From Rallus limicola (Eukaryota > Chordata > Aves > Gruiformes > Rallidae), in the NCBI GenBank assembly GCA_022605955.1, contig JAKCOZ010000015.1, forward strand, positions 5,461,287 through 5,525,286: 64,000 nt of DNA, in the 5' to 3' direction. Shown one piece after another: positions 11,701 through 24,200 of this stretch. A program made the translations under genes and the position numbers. Under the pieces are notes generated by a model. That model was not told where the DNA came from, made no database searches, and was given only the letters and a program-made list of their open reading frames with translations. The number at the start of each line of letters is the position of its first letter. The stretch's first letter is position 1.

Positions 11701-14700
11701 CACCCCCATACTGTGTATGTTATATGCTCAAGTGTTGTCTGCTTGAGAAGAACAGCCTGTTGCTTTGCCTGGTCGAGAGTTTCAACCTTTCAATGTTTAA
11801 GCATTAGTAACCTTTGACCTAGGATGCAGGAGGAGGAGTGGAGTTTTGAGGACACTTCCACAGCACTGATGCCAGCAGGATGCCTTTCTGCCCAGAGGCA
11901 GTTCCGACACAGCTGTCTGATAATTCCTGCTTCACCCAAAGCTCTGGCTTACCTTATATTAATGAAAGCACCATGCTTGATTCAAAATCTCCACCTGTGA
12001 TATCTTCAGCAACTTAATTTGTTTATATTCTGAGATGTTGCTGTATCACAGCAGCGTTCTGTGCGTGGAGAGATAAAGGGGAAATAAACTCAGTGATGGT
12101 GTGACTGTAGCTGACTGGAATTTGTTGTAAATTGACAAATACAAAGCAACTTTGATCTGTCCAAGCTACAGAATAAATTCTGGCTTGGTTCAATACCATG
12201 CCAAGCAGTGATGTCACTGTTCTTAATTTTGTTAAAGTTTTTGTCTGTGCAGAGCTCATTCTCTGTATTTATAAAAATACGTTGTCTGTCATTAGATACT
12301 TATCAGCCTGATCCTCAGGGATTTGCACATCAAAATAAGAATGTCTCCTAACAGCCTTAGCAAATTATACCTAAGCTGTCTTTTGTGAACTGCACCAACA
12401 TGCTTTGTCCCTTGGCTGTAAAGGAATGAATCAAATAAAGGAAATGATGGAAAATCTTAACTATCAGACGGCAAGAGCACACATATTGAGTAGTGGAAAA
12501 TACTGCAAGTGGAAAAGCTCTTTTTAGGTGTTGGAATAATGGTATGTTGCTTGAAGCACACGACTAGAACAGTTTAAACAGTTATTAAAGAATGTTGCCA
12601 GATCTTATCGCTGCAGTCATGCATATAGATGAGTGATCCCTGCACAGCACTACAAAACGTGTGAATGAGGTACACTTACTAAAAATAAACCTATTGAGTG
12701 CTATTCCTAAATTGCTATGGAATGCTGGATAAATTACACAATTTTAGCATTACACAATCATTTCCAAGATTTGAGTTGGAAAATGTGTATAACTGCAACA
12801 TTACAAGTGAGTTTGAGACCAGGACTAGTTGCAGGTCGTCTTTGCCTTGAGCATTTATCACTGTTTTAAAAAACCAGCCAAACAAACAATGAACGGAGAC
12901 TCCCATCAAACAAAAGAGCCCCAAACCATACAGGCAGAATAGGACTTGGAGACACATTGCATTGCCTGTTGTTTCATTCCTGGTTGGGGTGCAGTGCTTG
13001 TAGTAGGCTGGTGTGCATTGTAACTGCTATTGACATGTTGTAAAGCCACTTAACAGCCTAAAACATAAAAAGTGGGTTTTTTGGTGGTGGGTGGTTGTAG
13101 TTTTGGTGGTGGTTTTTTTCAGGGGACTTAATAAAAAAAAAAAAAATTCTTAAGATATTTGTTATCAGACAGGCATCTCAGAGCTGATCAAAAGAGGGAG
13201 AATAGAACTTTATCTCCCTTTGCTTTTAGAAGAATCAAATTTCTCTTGTGCCTTTGTACCCCAAATAAGCTGTTTACTTTTTCATAAGAAACTGGTTTGT
13301 TGATGGAGTCTGCCATGTCTCTGACCCTTCCAAATTTTGAGGATATTAAATAAATGGGAACTCACATAATTTCTTTATAGTTCAATCTTCAATTTGAAGT
13401 GGGAAGATGAAACCTTCTTAAAAATCAATAAGCTACTTGTTTATTAAATTCTTTGATTATCCATTTCTGTATGGTTATTCATATTTTCAGCCAGCTGTAG
13501 CAAATGAATGATTGAAGGCATGCTGCATTTCTGCTCCAGAAAATGTTTAAGCTATTTAGGAAAACAAATGAAGCACAAGAATTTTTATTTAACAATAAGT
13601 TTTCTATGAATCAGGTTTTTTTTCATGAGTGATGACTGGCTTTCTCAGATCAAACTCCTTCACAGGGAACTTTACAGCAATACATAGTGGCTGTAGCGAC
13701 TTTAATTTTCTGTATCTCTGGGAATGCCAGCTAAAGGCATAAGGAAATACTGATGTGATGGAGCCTGAATTAAACTCTGATCAAAACAACCATGTGTTTT
13801 GAAACCAGCATTGATTACTCTGGGACTTAGAGTTTTATAATCCTGGGCTATGGTTCAATAATTTTTCCCAGTGTGAAAATGTTGAGTCTTTATGGAGCCA
13901 GGGCAATAACACTGACAACACTGATGAGACATGGATTTGAATTTTTCACTGTAGTATTGAGTACTTTGAAGTGATTTTTCTGAATGTATATTCAAGAGCA
14001 GTCCTGTAGAAGTACTGTACTGATGAGGCAAATGGAGGCAGAAGGATTCAACCTGTTAGGCAGAGAAAAGCTTTCTGCAACCTAAGCCTGTAGTGTATAC
14101 AAGACAGAGCCAGGTACTCCCATCGCTATGGCTGCATCTGTGCTGCTGGGAGCCCTCTTTTTAGTTACTAGTTACTCATTTTGCTGCTTCATCATCATAT
14201 CCCCTGTTGAAGTCGTTTTGACTTGCTGTACTTTAAAACTATCACATTTCCTTTCCCTAATATGACTCCCTATTTGTGGTTTGATTCCTGGAGTTACCTG
14301 CCCATTACCTGGAAAGGTATCTGATGCAAGATTGCCAGTTTATGGAGAAGATGGACTGCTTTTGCTTAGCTCCAGGATCATATGTGTAATTCAAAATGAT
14401 AGAGCTCCTGCTGTCACCTATTTTTGTGTATTTCCATCGTGAGAAATCTCCAGAATAAAAGTGGAGAAGAGATGCTGGTGGCCAGGGTAGTGAAGCAAGG
14501 TGTCTGACTTGGAACTGCAGCATGTACTTTTGTTGGCATAGGATGAAAGAAAGATATTTGGATTGCTGGTAGCAGTGAGATTCCATGGTGCTTCTATCAA
14601 GTGAGTTAGCCTTTTTTTCTTGGCCAGACTTCAATTTTATTGATGATGTGACACCTACCTCACATAGCCTTGATTCTTCAATGAGTTGTGTTGTTCTTTT

Positions 14701-15618
14701 AATGTCCGAGCTGAACAGGAGTGCTGTTAGCAGTGGAACTCAGAGATACAAGGAATTGCTTTTGGGCTCTTGGTAGCATTTTAAGTGTTTGGTTTGCGTG
14801 TCGTTTTGCTGTGGTCCAGTAGTGCTTTGAAGAGCTGTAAGAGAAACTGGTACTGAATGTATCTATTCTCGAACTTACAAGGCTGTCACTGCTGTGTACC
14901 TGCCTAAATCCCAGGCTCAGCACAGCAGCTGTCTGGCAAGGGGTAAGATGGTGCGTTTAACAACACTCTGCTTATCAGGTTGTGTCTTGACAGATACACA
15001 CACGCAGTATTATATTTCTGCTTAAAACAAAGACCTTCTGGACATTGAGCTGCTTCTCTGTTGAAAATTCAGTAATCCTGTAGTTTAGATTTATGAACTG
15101 AAGAGATACCTAGATGTTTGTCTTGATACAATTCTTGGAAGAGATGTTTGTTTTCTCCTCCAAAACTGAGTAAAAATGTCACATGCTCCAATTCATATTT
15201 ATTTATTAAACCTTTTTCCCTTCAAAATATTTGATTCTAAGAACTAAGGTTACCAGTTCTAAGTGACTTACAGATCTCAATAGTACTACAGAAAAATTAT
15301 AAATGGCAACAAGTATAATAGCTTTTATTTGTAGTATTATTTTGATATTTTAGAATTAGACAAAATGGAACAGTTGTATTGGAAGGGGTGTTAGATTTTT
15401 TTTTTAAGACTCACTTTCATGTTCACGGTTAGGGAGTGATAAAGAAGGCCTGAGGTTACCTTTATTAATTCTGCAGTAAACCCATTTGGATGTAAATGAA
15501 GCCAAATAGCTTAAATGGTTGGTTGGACTACTTTTTTCTCCTCTGATTTTACATTCATTGTGTCTAGTCATAATTTATATTTTCAAAATTGAAACATTTT
15601 ATTTTTTATTTTTATTAG
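11701..15618. other. Non-coding stretch, no gene recognised
   Basis: A+T-rich unique-looking DNA. The only repeats seen are the G/T-rich and poly-A tract at 13072-13146. Open frames are at most 109 codons (14305-14634 minus) and have no domain. Several GTAAG and AG signals occur but do not bracket convincing coding sequence. Confidence 0.55.
13072..13146 (+). repeat. G/T-rich low-complexity tract and A14 run
   Basis: GGTGG- and GGTTT-type repeats occupy 13072-13119. After a short interval there is a 14-base A run at 13133-13146. The bases GGTGGTGGGTGG could stack as G-rich secondary structure, but too few GGG tracts are present for a standard G-quadruplex. Confidence 0.75.
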
Positions 15619-15670
15619 AGCTTTCATGCTGTGGCACAAAGATTGCATCACTCTGTATGCTATGCTCATG
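15619..15670 (+). other. Candidate 52-nt internal exon (unrecognised)
   Basis: A pyrimidine-rich stretch ending 'tttttattag' gives an acceptor at 15617-15618. A consensus-like donor, 'catg|gtaagc', begins at 15671. The 52 bases between are open in all three frames. The frame starting at 15619 reads SFHAVAQRLHHSVCYAHG, which looks coding but matches no family I recognise. Length, acceptor and donor fit a small vertebrate exon. With many GTAAG sites in 64 kb, a chance pairing is still quite possible. Confidence 0.25.
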
Positions 15671-18600
15671 GTAAGCCTTATTTTATCTTGAATTCTACAC
15701 TCTATCATTCCAGGGGATACTACGTGATTTAGTCAGTCTGCCATTTGAAAAAGTGCTAAACAAACTGACGTGACTTTAGTCTTAATTTTTTGTACTGAAT
15801 TAGTGATAAATTTCCAGTTTTGTACGTCCAGTGCAAAATTAATTAAAAAAAATCTGTGGAGAATTTGATAATGGCCTCAAACTCTTAATGGTTATATTAA
15901 AAATTGGAGACACCACAGGACCAGGGATGTTTTTGTAGTTTAAGTAATGTAGTGGCCTCTTAATTCATGACTAGTCCCCAATTGACAAGAGATGCAAACA
16001 GTAACATAAAAGGCCCAGCTGGGGTCCAGCGAATCCCATCTTGTCCAGGCTCCATGTCTTCAGGCTCTTTATCTATGCTAAGTAATTCTTTCTGGCTGCC
16101 AACTCTTTGACACTTTTTAAAATAACTCAGTTAAGAATATTTCATAAACTCATTTTGTACAGGCAAACTAAGCCCCTGTGCTCCTCCAAAGCAGTTCACG
16201 TTTCTTCTGTTCCCCTTCTCCTCCAAATATTAGCAGTTTTACCACTGTTATTACAGATATGACGTGAAAATAAACCAGCTTTTGTCATGAAGCCTCACAG
16301 TTATCAAATGATTTCCAGGTGTGTTCCAATCTTTTTAGCTGTAAAGTAGAAAACGCTTTCTGTATTTCTGCATTTGCTGAGACATATTTTGAAAAGTAAT
16401 TTTTCTTTCCTCTTGTTTTTTATTGGCAGTACTTTGAATCCTCATATGGTTCTACCCTGGGGTTTTTGTTTTTTCCTTCTCTCTCCCTTTTCTTTTTTCT
16501 CCTCCTTCATATGTTCTCCCTTACCTGCCAGAGGATGACTATGCTACTCTGTGACCTCTATCTCTGAGACCAGAAGTTAATAAACAGCTTTCCCTAGCGA
16601 TGGGATTAGAGATGTCAGAGGAGTGGCCAAAGCTTTAAGGGACGCAGTCCTTTAATCTTCTTCCTTAGTTCACTTCAGTTCAGTCAGCCATTGAAAATCA
16701 GCCTTCTTAAACTGTCAAGGTAATCAATAGACACGTTCAGTTAAGCCGCTTCTCTGTATTTCTGAGAGTCCAGTCACATTCATAAATGTGCTGCTGCTTC
16801 CTGAATAAAAATGTTTCATCCTAGCACATTCATTGGCTTCTTAATGAGCACGCTTACCCGTGGGAGCAGTTTGGATGGAGGGTCTTGAACAGCCAACAGT
16901 AAAGGTTTATGTGCATCTTTGCAGATCATGACCAAGGACAAGCTCTTGCTCAATTGTGTATGACATTTAATTACTCATTGCTCTGGAATAAGAGTTAACG
17001 CAAGAACAAAAGCTTAACATCTGTCAGGTCTTTTAATGCCAAAGTTTCTGTGTTTCCAATTTTTTTGACTGCTTCATAAACTCCTCCCTCATTCTAGCAA
17101 CTTTTCCATGTAATGCCTGAGTTTTTGCCATAGTCTCCTGTACAACATAGTGATATTTGGAGCAGTTCTAGGATTTAATTGGTGCTTGCTAAAAGTTTGG
17201 AAAGTCCGTGAGTATCTTAGCACTGACTCTGCCAATTTAATTAATCTGGGAGCCCCAGAAAGACAGTTAATGGCCCTGTTAATAATTTAACTTTCTTATA
17301 TTCTCAGTTTTAACATATTGAACCAATATTTTCTGCTTTGAGGTATGATAAAAGTGTCTTGCATTTTGGAGTCCATCTAGCAGTAATCCAGGGCAAGCGT
17401 TGTTCTCTCAAGCAGGGCTTCATGTCTTTTCTTTACAGAAGTACTGTGTAAGGCCCCAAGCTTGGCAGTGCTTTGCTCAAATGTTTTAACAACAAATACA
17501 CAAAACTATTGTAACCTCAAGGGCTTAAAGTTAAATTCTACCAAAGCAGATTTTTTTATGAGTTAGGCAAGTCTGACAGTATTAGTGCTGGTCTAATTTT
17601 TTTAAACACATTTAATCAACGCTAGTGCAAATCCCAGGTTAAACTGAACTATAACTTTGAATTTTTCCATCAAAATCAGGATTTTGTGTTGTCCAATCTC
17701 TTAATGGCTTTGAAAAGGAGAAAATGAGGCAGGGTAAATGTATGCCTTAAAATAGAGTATTCAAATTCTGCATGCAAAGTAATTGGTGAAAAAGAATTAA
17801 CAAATATGGTGTCAAAAATATCTGTGTAGTCAGATAAAATTGTTTGTTCTTTCCTTTTGTTGCTAATTTATGTTTGTAGGAAAAAAATTAGGATGAAATA
17901 GCAATCAGATCGATTTAAAACTAGTAGTGCATCTAGTTTTAGGAGAGAAAATCATTTTACAGTTCATACTTTCAAAATTACTGCGGTGGAACCTTGCTAG
18001 TTCTGTCCTGTGTGAAGAACTGGCGCAAATATAAGTGAATTATCAGTTGTGAATCACAAGCAAGCCATATGTCTGGACTTCTAAGTACATGCTTGATCTT
18101 TTACTGTCAAAAATATGTCCGCTACAGATAATGATGAACTTTCTTCAAAGTAATTTTTTCAGTTTACGTGCTTCTAATCCAGTATGAAATCACCAAGCTT
18201 TCCCTGGAAAGTCCCCAGTTCATTTTCGGATCCCGTGGTACTCTAAATTGAACCTGACATCATTAGTCACCTTCTGATGTGTATGGCGTATCTGCTCTAC
18301 GTGCTTTGGGGATTGCAATTACTTGGAATCATTTGTCATCTCTTATCGGCCGTGATGTAATTTTTATCAGAGTTCTCTTGAAAAATGCAGCTTATGGTAC
18401 TGAACAGAGCAGGGCTGAAGCGTTGGAGAGTGCTAGGAGTGCTTTCTGTTTTTACTTAGCACAGCCCTTATTGTATCCTTGCCTTGTAGCCCAGAAATGC
18501 TTCTTGTGACAAGATGGGTTTTTTTAAATTGACCTTTCAGAAAAGACTGTATATAAATAGGAGCCATATAACTTCTGCAGAGATGGGGCTTTGATTGCAG
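15671..18600. other. Non-coding stretch with conserved-element-like patches
   Basis: No gene or transposon is recognised. From about 16560 the sequence is free of simple repeats and rich in TAAT-type words. At 17171-17292 there are 'aatttaattaatc', 'gttaatgg' and 'gttaataattt', the kind of homeodomain-site density seen in vertebrate conserved non-coding elements. Conservation cannot be seen from one sequence, so this is inference. Confidence 0.4.
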
Positions 18601-18740
18601 GTGTTCATAATTAGATTAATTTACAAAGTAGATCAAGCCAATGGAGGAGGCATGGAAAACTGACTGAGAGCTTATCAAATTAGCTAAGTAGAGCAATTAA
18701 TCAGGCAGACCTTAATGGTTTGCTTTCTTTTTTTAATCCT
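18601..18740. promoter_or_regulatory. Homeodomain-motif cluster, candidate enhancer
   Basis: Within 120 bases there is TAATTA (18608-18613) next to GATTAAT, a GATA-type 'cttatc' (18671-18676), 'caattaatca' (18694-18703) and 'cttaatgg' (18711-18718). This density resembles developmental enhancers. The factor and target gene are unknown, and A+T-rich composition alone raises the frequency of such words. Confidence 0.25.
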
Positions 18741-21700
18741 CATCTCGGGCAGTGTGTGGTGTATCTCGGTTTCCGTTACAGCTGCCATTTAATGTGAAGC
18801 TGCGTTTGGTGAGACGGTTTCCTCCTGGTGATGTGTGTCTTGGAGAGTGTCAGCAACAGCAAACAGCGGTGCCACAAACGCTGTACCACTTTGGGAAATC
18901 CTCTGGCATTCCCAGTGCATAGAGCAGTGTCCTGCTACACAATGACCTGTACATTTAGAAGGGAAGAAACCGAACCCACGTGCACAGTGTTCTCTGTGAA
19001 AATATCTGGGATCTGTATGAAACATCCAACTAATGAGGTTCTGCCTAACGGTGTGTTTGCTTGCTTCCATTAGCACCAGGGTAGTGTGATCAGATGTTCT
19101 AAATAATATAAATTCTCATCAAAGAGTACTATACACTCAGGGATAGTGTAAGAAAAAAAAGTAGGGTTTGAGTTACATTATTCAACATTTTTTTTCCATG
19201 CTGAACCAGAACAATTGAGTGATTTAACTCCCACATGATTTGTTAATTATTATTATAGACTGAAAATAGCATTTTTTCAGTGCACTATCCTCTGCAGTGC
19301 ATACACCATGCAGGGCAGTTGTGTTTTATCTAAACTATAACTTGTCAGTGAAAGTGTTCAGAAACTTCGGGTTGCAGTGTGATAATCTAGCCATTGAGGT
19401 GTTCTTAAAATGATGCTTTTAATGAGTTGATTTTATTTCTAAGTGAGCGCATTCAGTGTTAGGAGGGAGTGTTGGGCATAGTCATACAAATGTCTTTATT
19501 TCTTAAACTATTTGCAAGTGATCTTGCACTTTCAGATGGACTTTCTCTGCCTTTCCCTACTAAAAAAAGAAGGTTGCATAAGATTGTATGGAACGTATGT
19601 TTTTCTTGTGTTATTTCACAGTAAACTGCACTGATAGTGGTTGCGCCCTGACAAATTGGACTGAGGCCCCATAACACTGGCACAGAGTACAGAGAAATGA
19701 TCTCTCTCCAGACATGACTTTCATAGTTACCTTTTCTTTCTCTTTAAGAAGCCAAACCCTTTCCTTTCCCATGTTCACAACGAAACCTAAAGCATATCAG
19801 AGAACAAGGCAGGATGAGAGTTAAGACTTCTTGCTACAAAGCTGAAAAAAGATGATTTAGCCAAACTTGACAGTGTGTGTTGTCTTCTTCCAATATTTGG
19901 AGAAGTGCTGCAGTACACTTATCTTTAAAGTGATTTTCATTCTTCTCTGTCTGCTGCATAGCAGCTTTCTCTCCATGACAGAAAAGCTAATTACAACTTA
20001 TTTTTTTTGTATGGCTCTGCTGCCTGTGTGTTCCTATCCTGGTGCACTGGCTGAAGTACTCTGGTCTGCTTTGAGTCCACCTTCTGTTAGTGGCACCAGG
20101 TGAAGCGTTTTCTTGGCCGTTAATACCCAAAACAGAGGGGTGAACAGGTTAATGCAGAAGCTAACACATTCAGTTGCAAGAGAGAATTGTTAATGCTTCC
20201 TTCTGTGCCAGCACTACTGAGAATGAGACCTTCCTTGGGATATTTCAAAATACTGAACTGTCTCGTGTATGGTGCTTAACTAGAGATTTCAAGTAAGTTT
20301 TCAGCTGACTATCATTCCTTGCCATCAGCTCAACTGTGATGGTATGGTGAATTTGTACACTGTGGGCCTTTAAAAATAATACCATTGAACACCCTGACAC
20401 AGTCACTTGGAGCATTTATGCTTGAAAATTTTATTTCAACTTAAAATACTGTCATTCTGCTTGCTGTGAAACTGGTTCTCAGCCATTTTATCTTAAATAT
20501 CCAGAAACGGAAATCTTAACCAAGGTTATCAGCTTGGGTCAAGCTTTTGCAATCTGTTTTTAAAATTTGGAGCAGTATTTTCATGCCATTAGCACTGAAT
20601 ACCTAAAATACCACAAAATGTCCCCTGTTAAGAGTTCTTTTGAAAGCAATGGTATCTATCCTTGAACAGCTGAAGGTAAAGAGAAGGTATTTCAATAAAT
20701 ATTTCAGGCTTTTTGTAGATTAATAGTTGTGTTTGCCTTCAGAAGGTAAAGAATAGCTCTAAAAGATGACACCAAGATTTGTGAGCTGCATTTTATTTTA
20801 TATCTTTGGACAGCTAGCTTCTCATTTATTGGAGGAGTTCCTGTCATTTGCCTTGATTTTTGAATTGCTGGAAATAAGATGCAACTTAAATTCTAACCGA
20901 TTTGGAAAACCACTGAAAGAAGCCTGTAACTATCAGTTATCTGAAGGCTGCTTTTCCCTGGGAAGGGTAGGGGGCCGTACTAAACATGACTGAAATTACT
21001 TTGGTAGTAACATGTATCCAAAACTAATTTTATACTTTCATTTGATGTCTCAGAACAGGTAAGATACCTGGATGGGACTAATAAATGAATCAGTACAGGG
21101 GAAGGAATGACAGATGACTTAGCTAACCATTGCCTCTGAATAGCTTAAACTTGTACAGAAACCTGAAGTACTGAATTCAAGAAGGATGTTTTGGTTTGAA
21201 TAGCCTTGAATTAGTTGATTTTTTTTTTTCCCCACTCTGTTAAAAGCTGAAAATATATGCCCTATTTCACAAGTAAAAGACAGTGTGTAATAAAATGTGC
21301 ATTGTGTTGGTGTCAGGGTCTAAAACTGCTAATAGGATATGATCTTGGTTCATAAACCATAACCATTATTGCTGATTAATTGGAAACATTGGTTCTGGGT
21401 TCGGAGTCTTGGGAGTTTTCAGTTTATTGCCCTGCTTACTGAAAAGTAGGCAGCATTTCTTACAGCAGCTCCCACATCTCTGTAAGACTATACACATCAG
21501 GAATCCAGACAGCACGGTAAAACTTTGGGAGAAGACATTGCTAAGGAATTAAGATACAAGAAGAAACATATCTAATAATGTGCTTGTGATGGTTTTACTC
21601 CTGGTAACACAGGTGTGTGCCTAAAGCTAGTTCAGGACAGCACCAGATCTCTGAGTTGTGCTGCACCAGGTGTGGATCAGAGTTGGAATTAGCTTCTAGA

Positions 21701-23990
21701 CAGCTTTTGGTAGGGGACAGGAGAAGTATGGTATGCTGGATAAAGCTGAGTTGTGTGGATGCAGGCTCAGGTCTACTGGCTGGTAGAGCAGGAAGGTGGG
21801 AGCATGGCTCTGTGAGCTCTGCTCTGTGCAGGCACCTCGACCGTGACTCCTCCTGCATCTCTGCCTCCTACGAAAATCCCGATGTGGTGTAGGTACCGTA
21901 GGCTGTCTCTTAGCTGCCAGCTGACCTGTGTGCAAGGCTGAGGTGAAGAACACGTAGCTCTTTTCCACATGGTTAAGTGTTCTGATGAAACTATTGGATT
22001 TCTGAAAGTCTTTCTCTACGGACACCTGAAGTAGTAGCTTGCTGACTGCTATTCCTTAGGGCCCTGCAGCTTTCTCTTTGATGCATAATAAGCCTGGTCA
22101 TGAATTTGAAACTAGTTGCATTTTTAATTTTTTTCCTGATGATGTAATAAAATGTTAAAAATATCACCTTGAAAACAAGACTTGAGAGCCATAGGAATAG
22201 AGAGACAAATTGTATTATACTGTAACAATTATATTTATGCCACTCTCTTAATTTAATTTACTCTGTGTCTGTATTCTGCAGGTGGCAATGTTTTCTACCA
22301 GTATGAGTGGTAAAGCAGGGAAAGAGGTGGTGTGGTAATGGGGTAGTCAGGAGTTACCCTACTCAGTCTCAGTTCCTATAGGGTATATGCCATTATTTGC
22401 AATTTTGCTGATTACTTAAAATACTATGTTTAGGATAAATATTTATTATCCCATGGATAACTATTCCTGCGCTTGATTCCATAATACCTTAGGTGTCACA
22501 GAAATATGTATTTTGTCCAGGATCCTTAATCAAGGTCGTTGTTGTTTTTGGTTTGGTAGCTGGGGTGTTTTCTCTTCCATGAAGTGCGTGATTCTTCTTT
22601 GAGAACCTTGATGTTGTGGATGAAAAGCTGTATTCAGTAAAAAGAAAGCAGAATTAAATCCCTTTTTTAATGTTCTGAGGTTTATAGCATGAATACCCTT
22701 CTATTTTTTTAACTTACTGTTTTCTATCAAGTAAGAATATTTTTACGTTTACTTAAATACGGCCTCAATATTTCCACCAAAAGACTTCTTTTCTTCAGAT
22801 TTCCTTTTTAATAAAATACAGCCTCTTTGAACTCCACAGACCTCGCCATCTGTTACTCAATTTTCACTCCATAAAATTTTGCTGACATCTGTTTAATCAA
22901 AAATATTTTTATAGTCATGGAGAAATTTAGTTCAAACTTGGTATTATACTGTTCCTGTATGCCAAGGAGAAAATATGAAAATAATGAAGAGGAACTTACG
23001 GGAGAGGAGAGGAAAACATTAAATTTAAGTCTGTTACCACTTAGGGCACTATGTGAGTCTGGAAGCGATAGCCCTGTCTTGCAGGCTGCGGAGCTCTGTG
23101 TTTCCATGGCTTGCTGCTGGGCAGAGGCTTCCTGGGACAACACTGGGCAGCCTTCCCCAGTGTTGCCAAAGCTGGCTGGTCCCTGTGGCCGCAGCTTTGG
23201 AGCAGCTGGTAGGCTTGTGCTTGAAAAGCCAGAACTAAGTTAATCCTGTTTTAAAAGCCTGTCTTTGTTCGTTGCCCTGCTGTCCCCAACTTTGCACTCC
23301 CTTCTTTATTTATTTCATCTGCGTGAGGTAACTCACTCCCAGGAGCTTTTTATACCACTCAAACTCCCCAGTCCAGCATGGTCAGGAACCGTGTAGGACA
23401 CTAATGAAGTAGTAAAAGCAGAGGAGACAGGTGCTTTTCCTCGATTCAGCCCCTGTTGGTTTTCCCATGTGCTTTGGTGTCAGTGTTTTCCTGTTGAACG
23501 CATGTCACGTTGAAGTTGGTGGGTGCTATAATAGCCACTATATTAGATGTGGTGATAATTATTGGTAAGACCTTATTTTTAGTCTGTTTTTGAAAGGAAA
23601 TGAGGCATATGCAATTTCTGTCTGTCAATCTGTTCATTTGGTTATCTGTCAAGCTTGATTAAGAAACTCTGATCTGTATTGTGGTCTGCCAGACCCTTCC
23701 CATCTCCCATATGGCATAAAATAATTACCATAATTTTTAAGCAATGGTTTACAACATTTGATAACCAAATAACTGTAGATATTTTCATTGTCCCTCTTGG
23801 TTATTATAAATTGTGATCAGTTAAATTGGTTTACTAAAGCATGAAAAGTTTTTCCATGTATTCCTGCTTTTGGAGAAGCATCCAAGTGTTGCGGCTTTTC
23901 TGTTTATTCTCTGTTGCTATTGGGCTTGGCGTATAGGTGGAATTTCTCTCCCAGAATGATTTAGCTGTTTACTGCACATTTCTATTGTTT
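18741..23990. other. Non-coding stretch, no gene recognised
   Basis: Unique-looking DNA. Overlapping open frames on both strands near 18789-19076, 21595-22025 and 22853-23243 (60-110 codons) reflect slightly G+C-richer patches and have no recognisable domains. No transposon, tRNA or tandem array is seen. Confidence 0.55.
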
Positions 23991-24200
23991 TGTGTGCAAA
24001 TTTAATTGATATTTACGACTGAGTAATAAATTTAGAATATTGCTTTTTAATTGAATCTTCAGCAGAACATGCTGATTATCTTGAATTTAATGAAGAGCAA
24101 TGCTTTTAAATTTTTTCATACAAATCCTGTTATCTGCACATTTAGTATTTACATACGTATCATTTAACTGAAGTAGCTGTATCATTTTTTAATATTTCCT
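23991..24200. promoter_or_regulatory. A+T-rich conserved-element-like patch
   Basis: The stretch contains many homeodomain- and POU-like words: 'gcaaatttaattgat' at about 23996-24010, 'tttttaattgaatc', 'gaatttaatgaag' and 'catttagtatttacat'. There are no simple repeats. It resembles vertebrate conserved non-coding elements in texture, but function is only inferred and needs cross-species alignment. Confidence 0.2.

Noticed and set aside
23140..23175. 'cactgggcagcc' as minus-strand CR1
   Set aside because: No CR1 tail or neighbouring CR1 blocks are present on either side.
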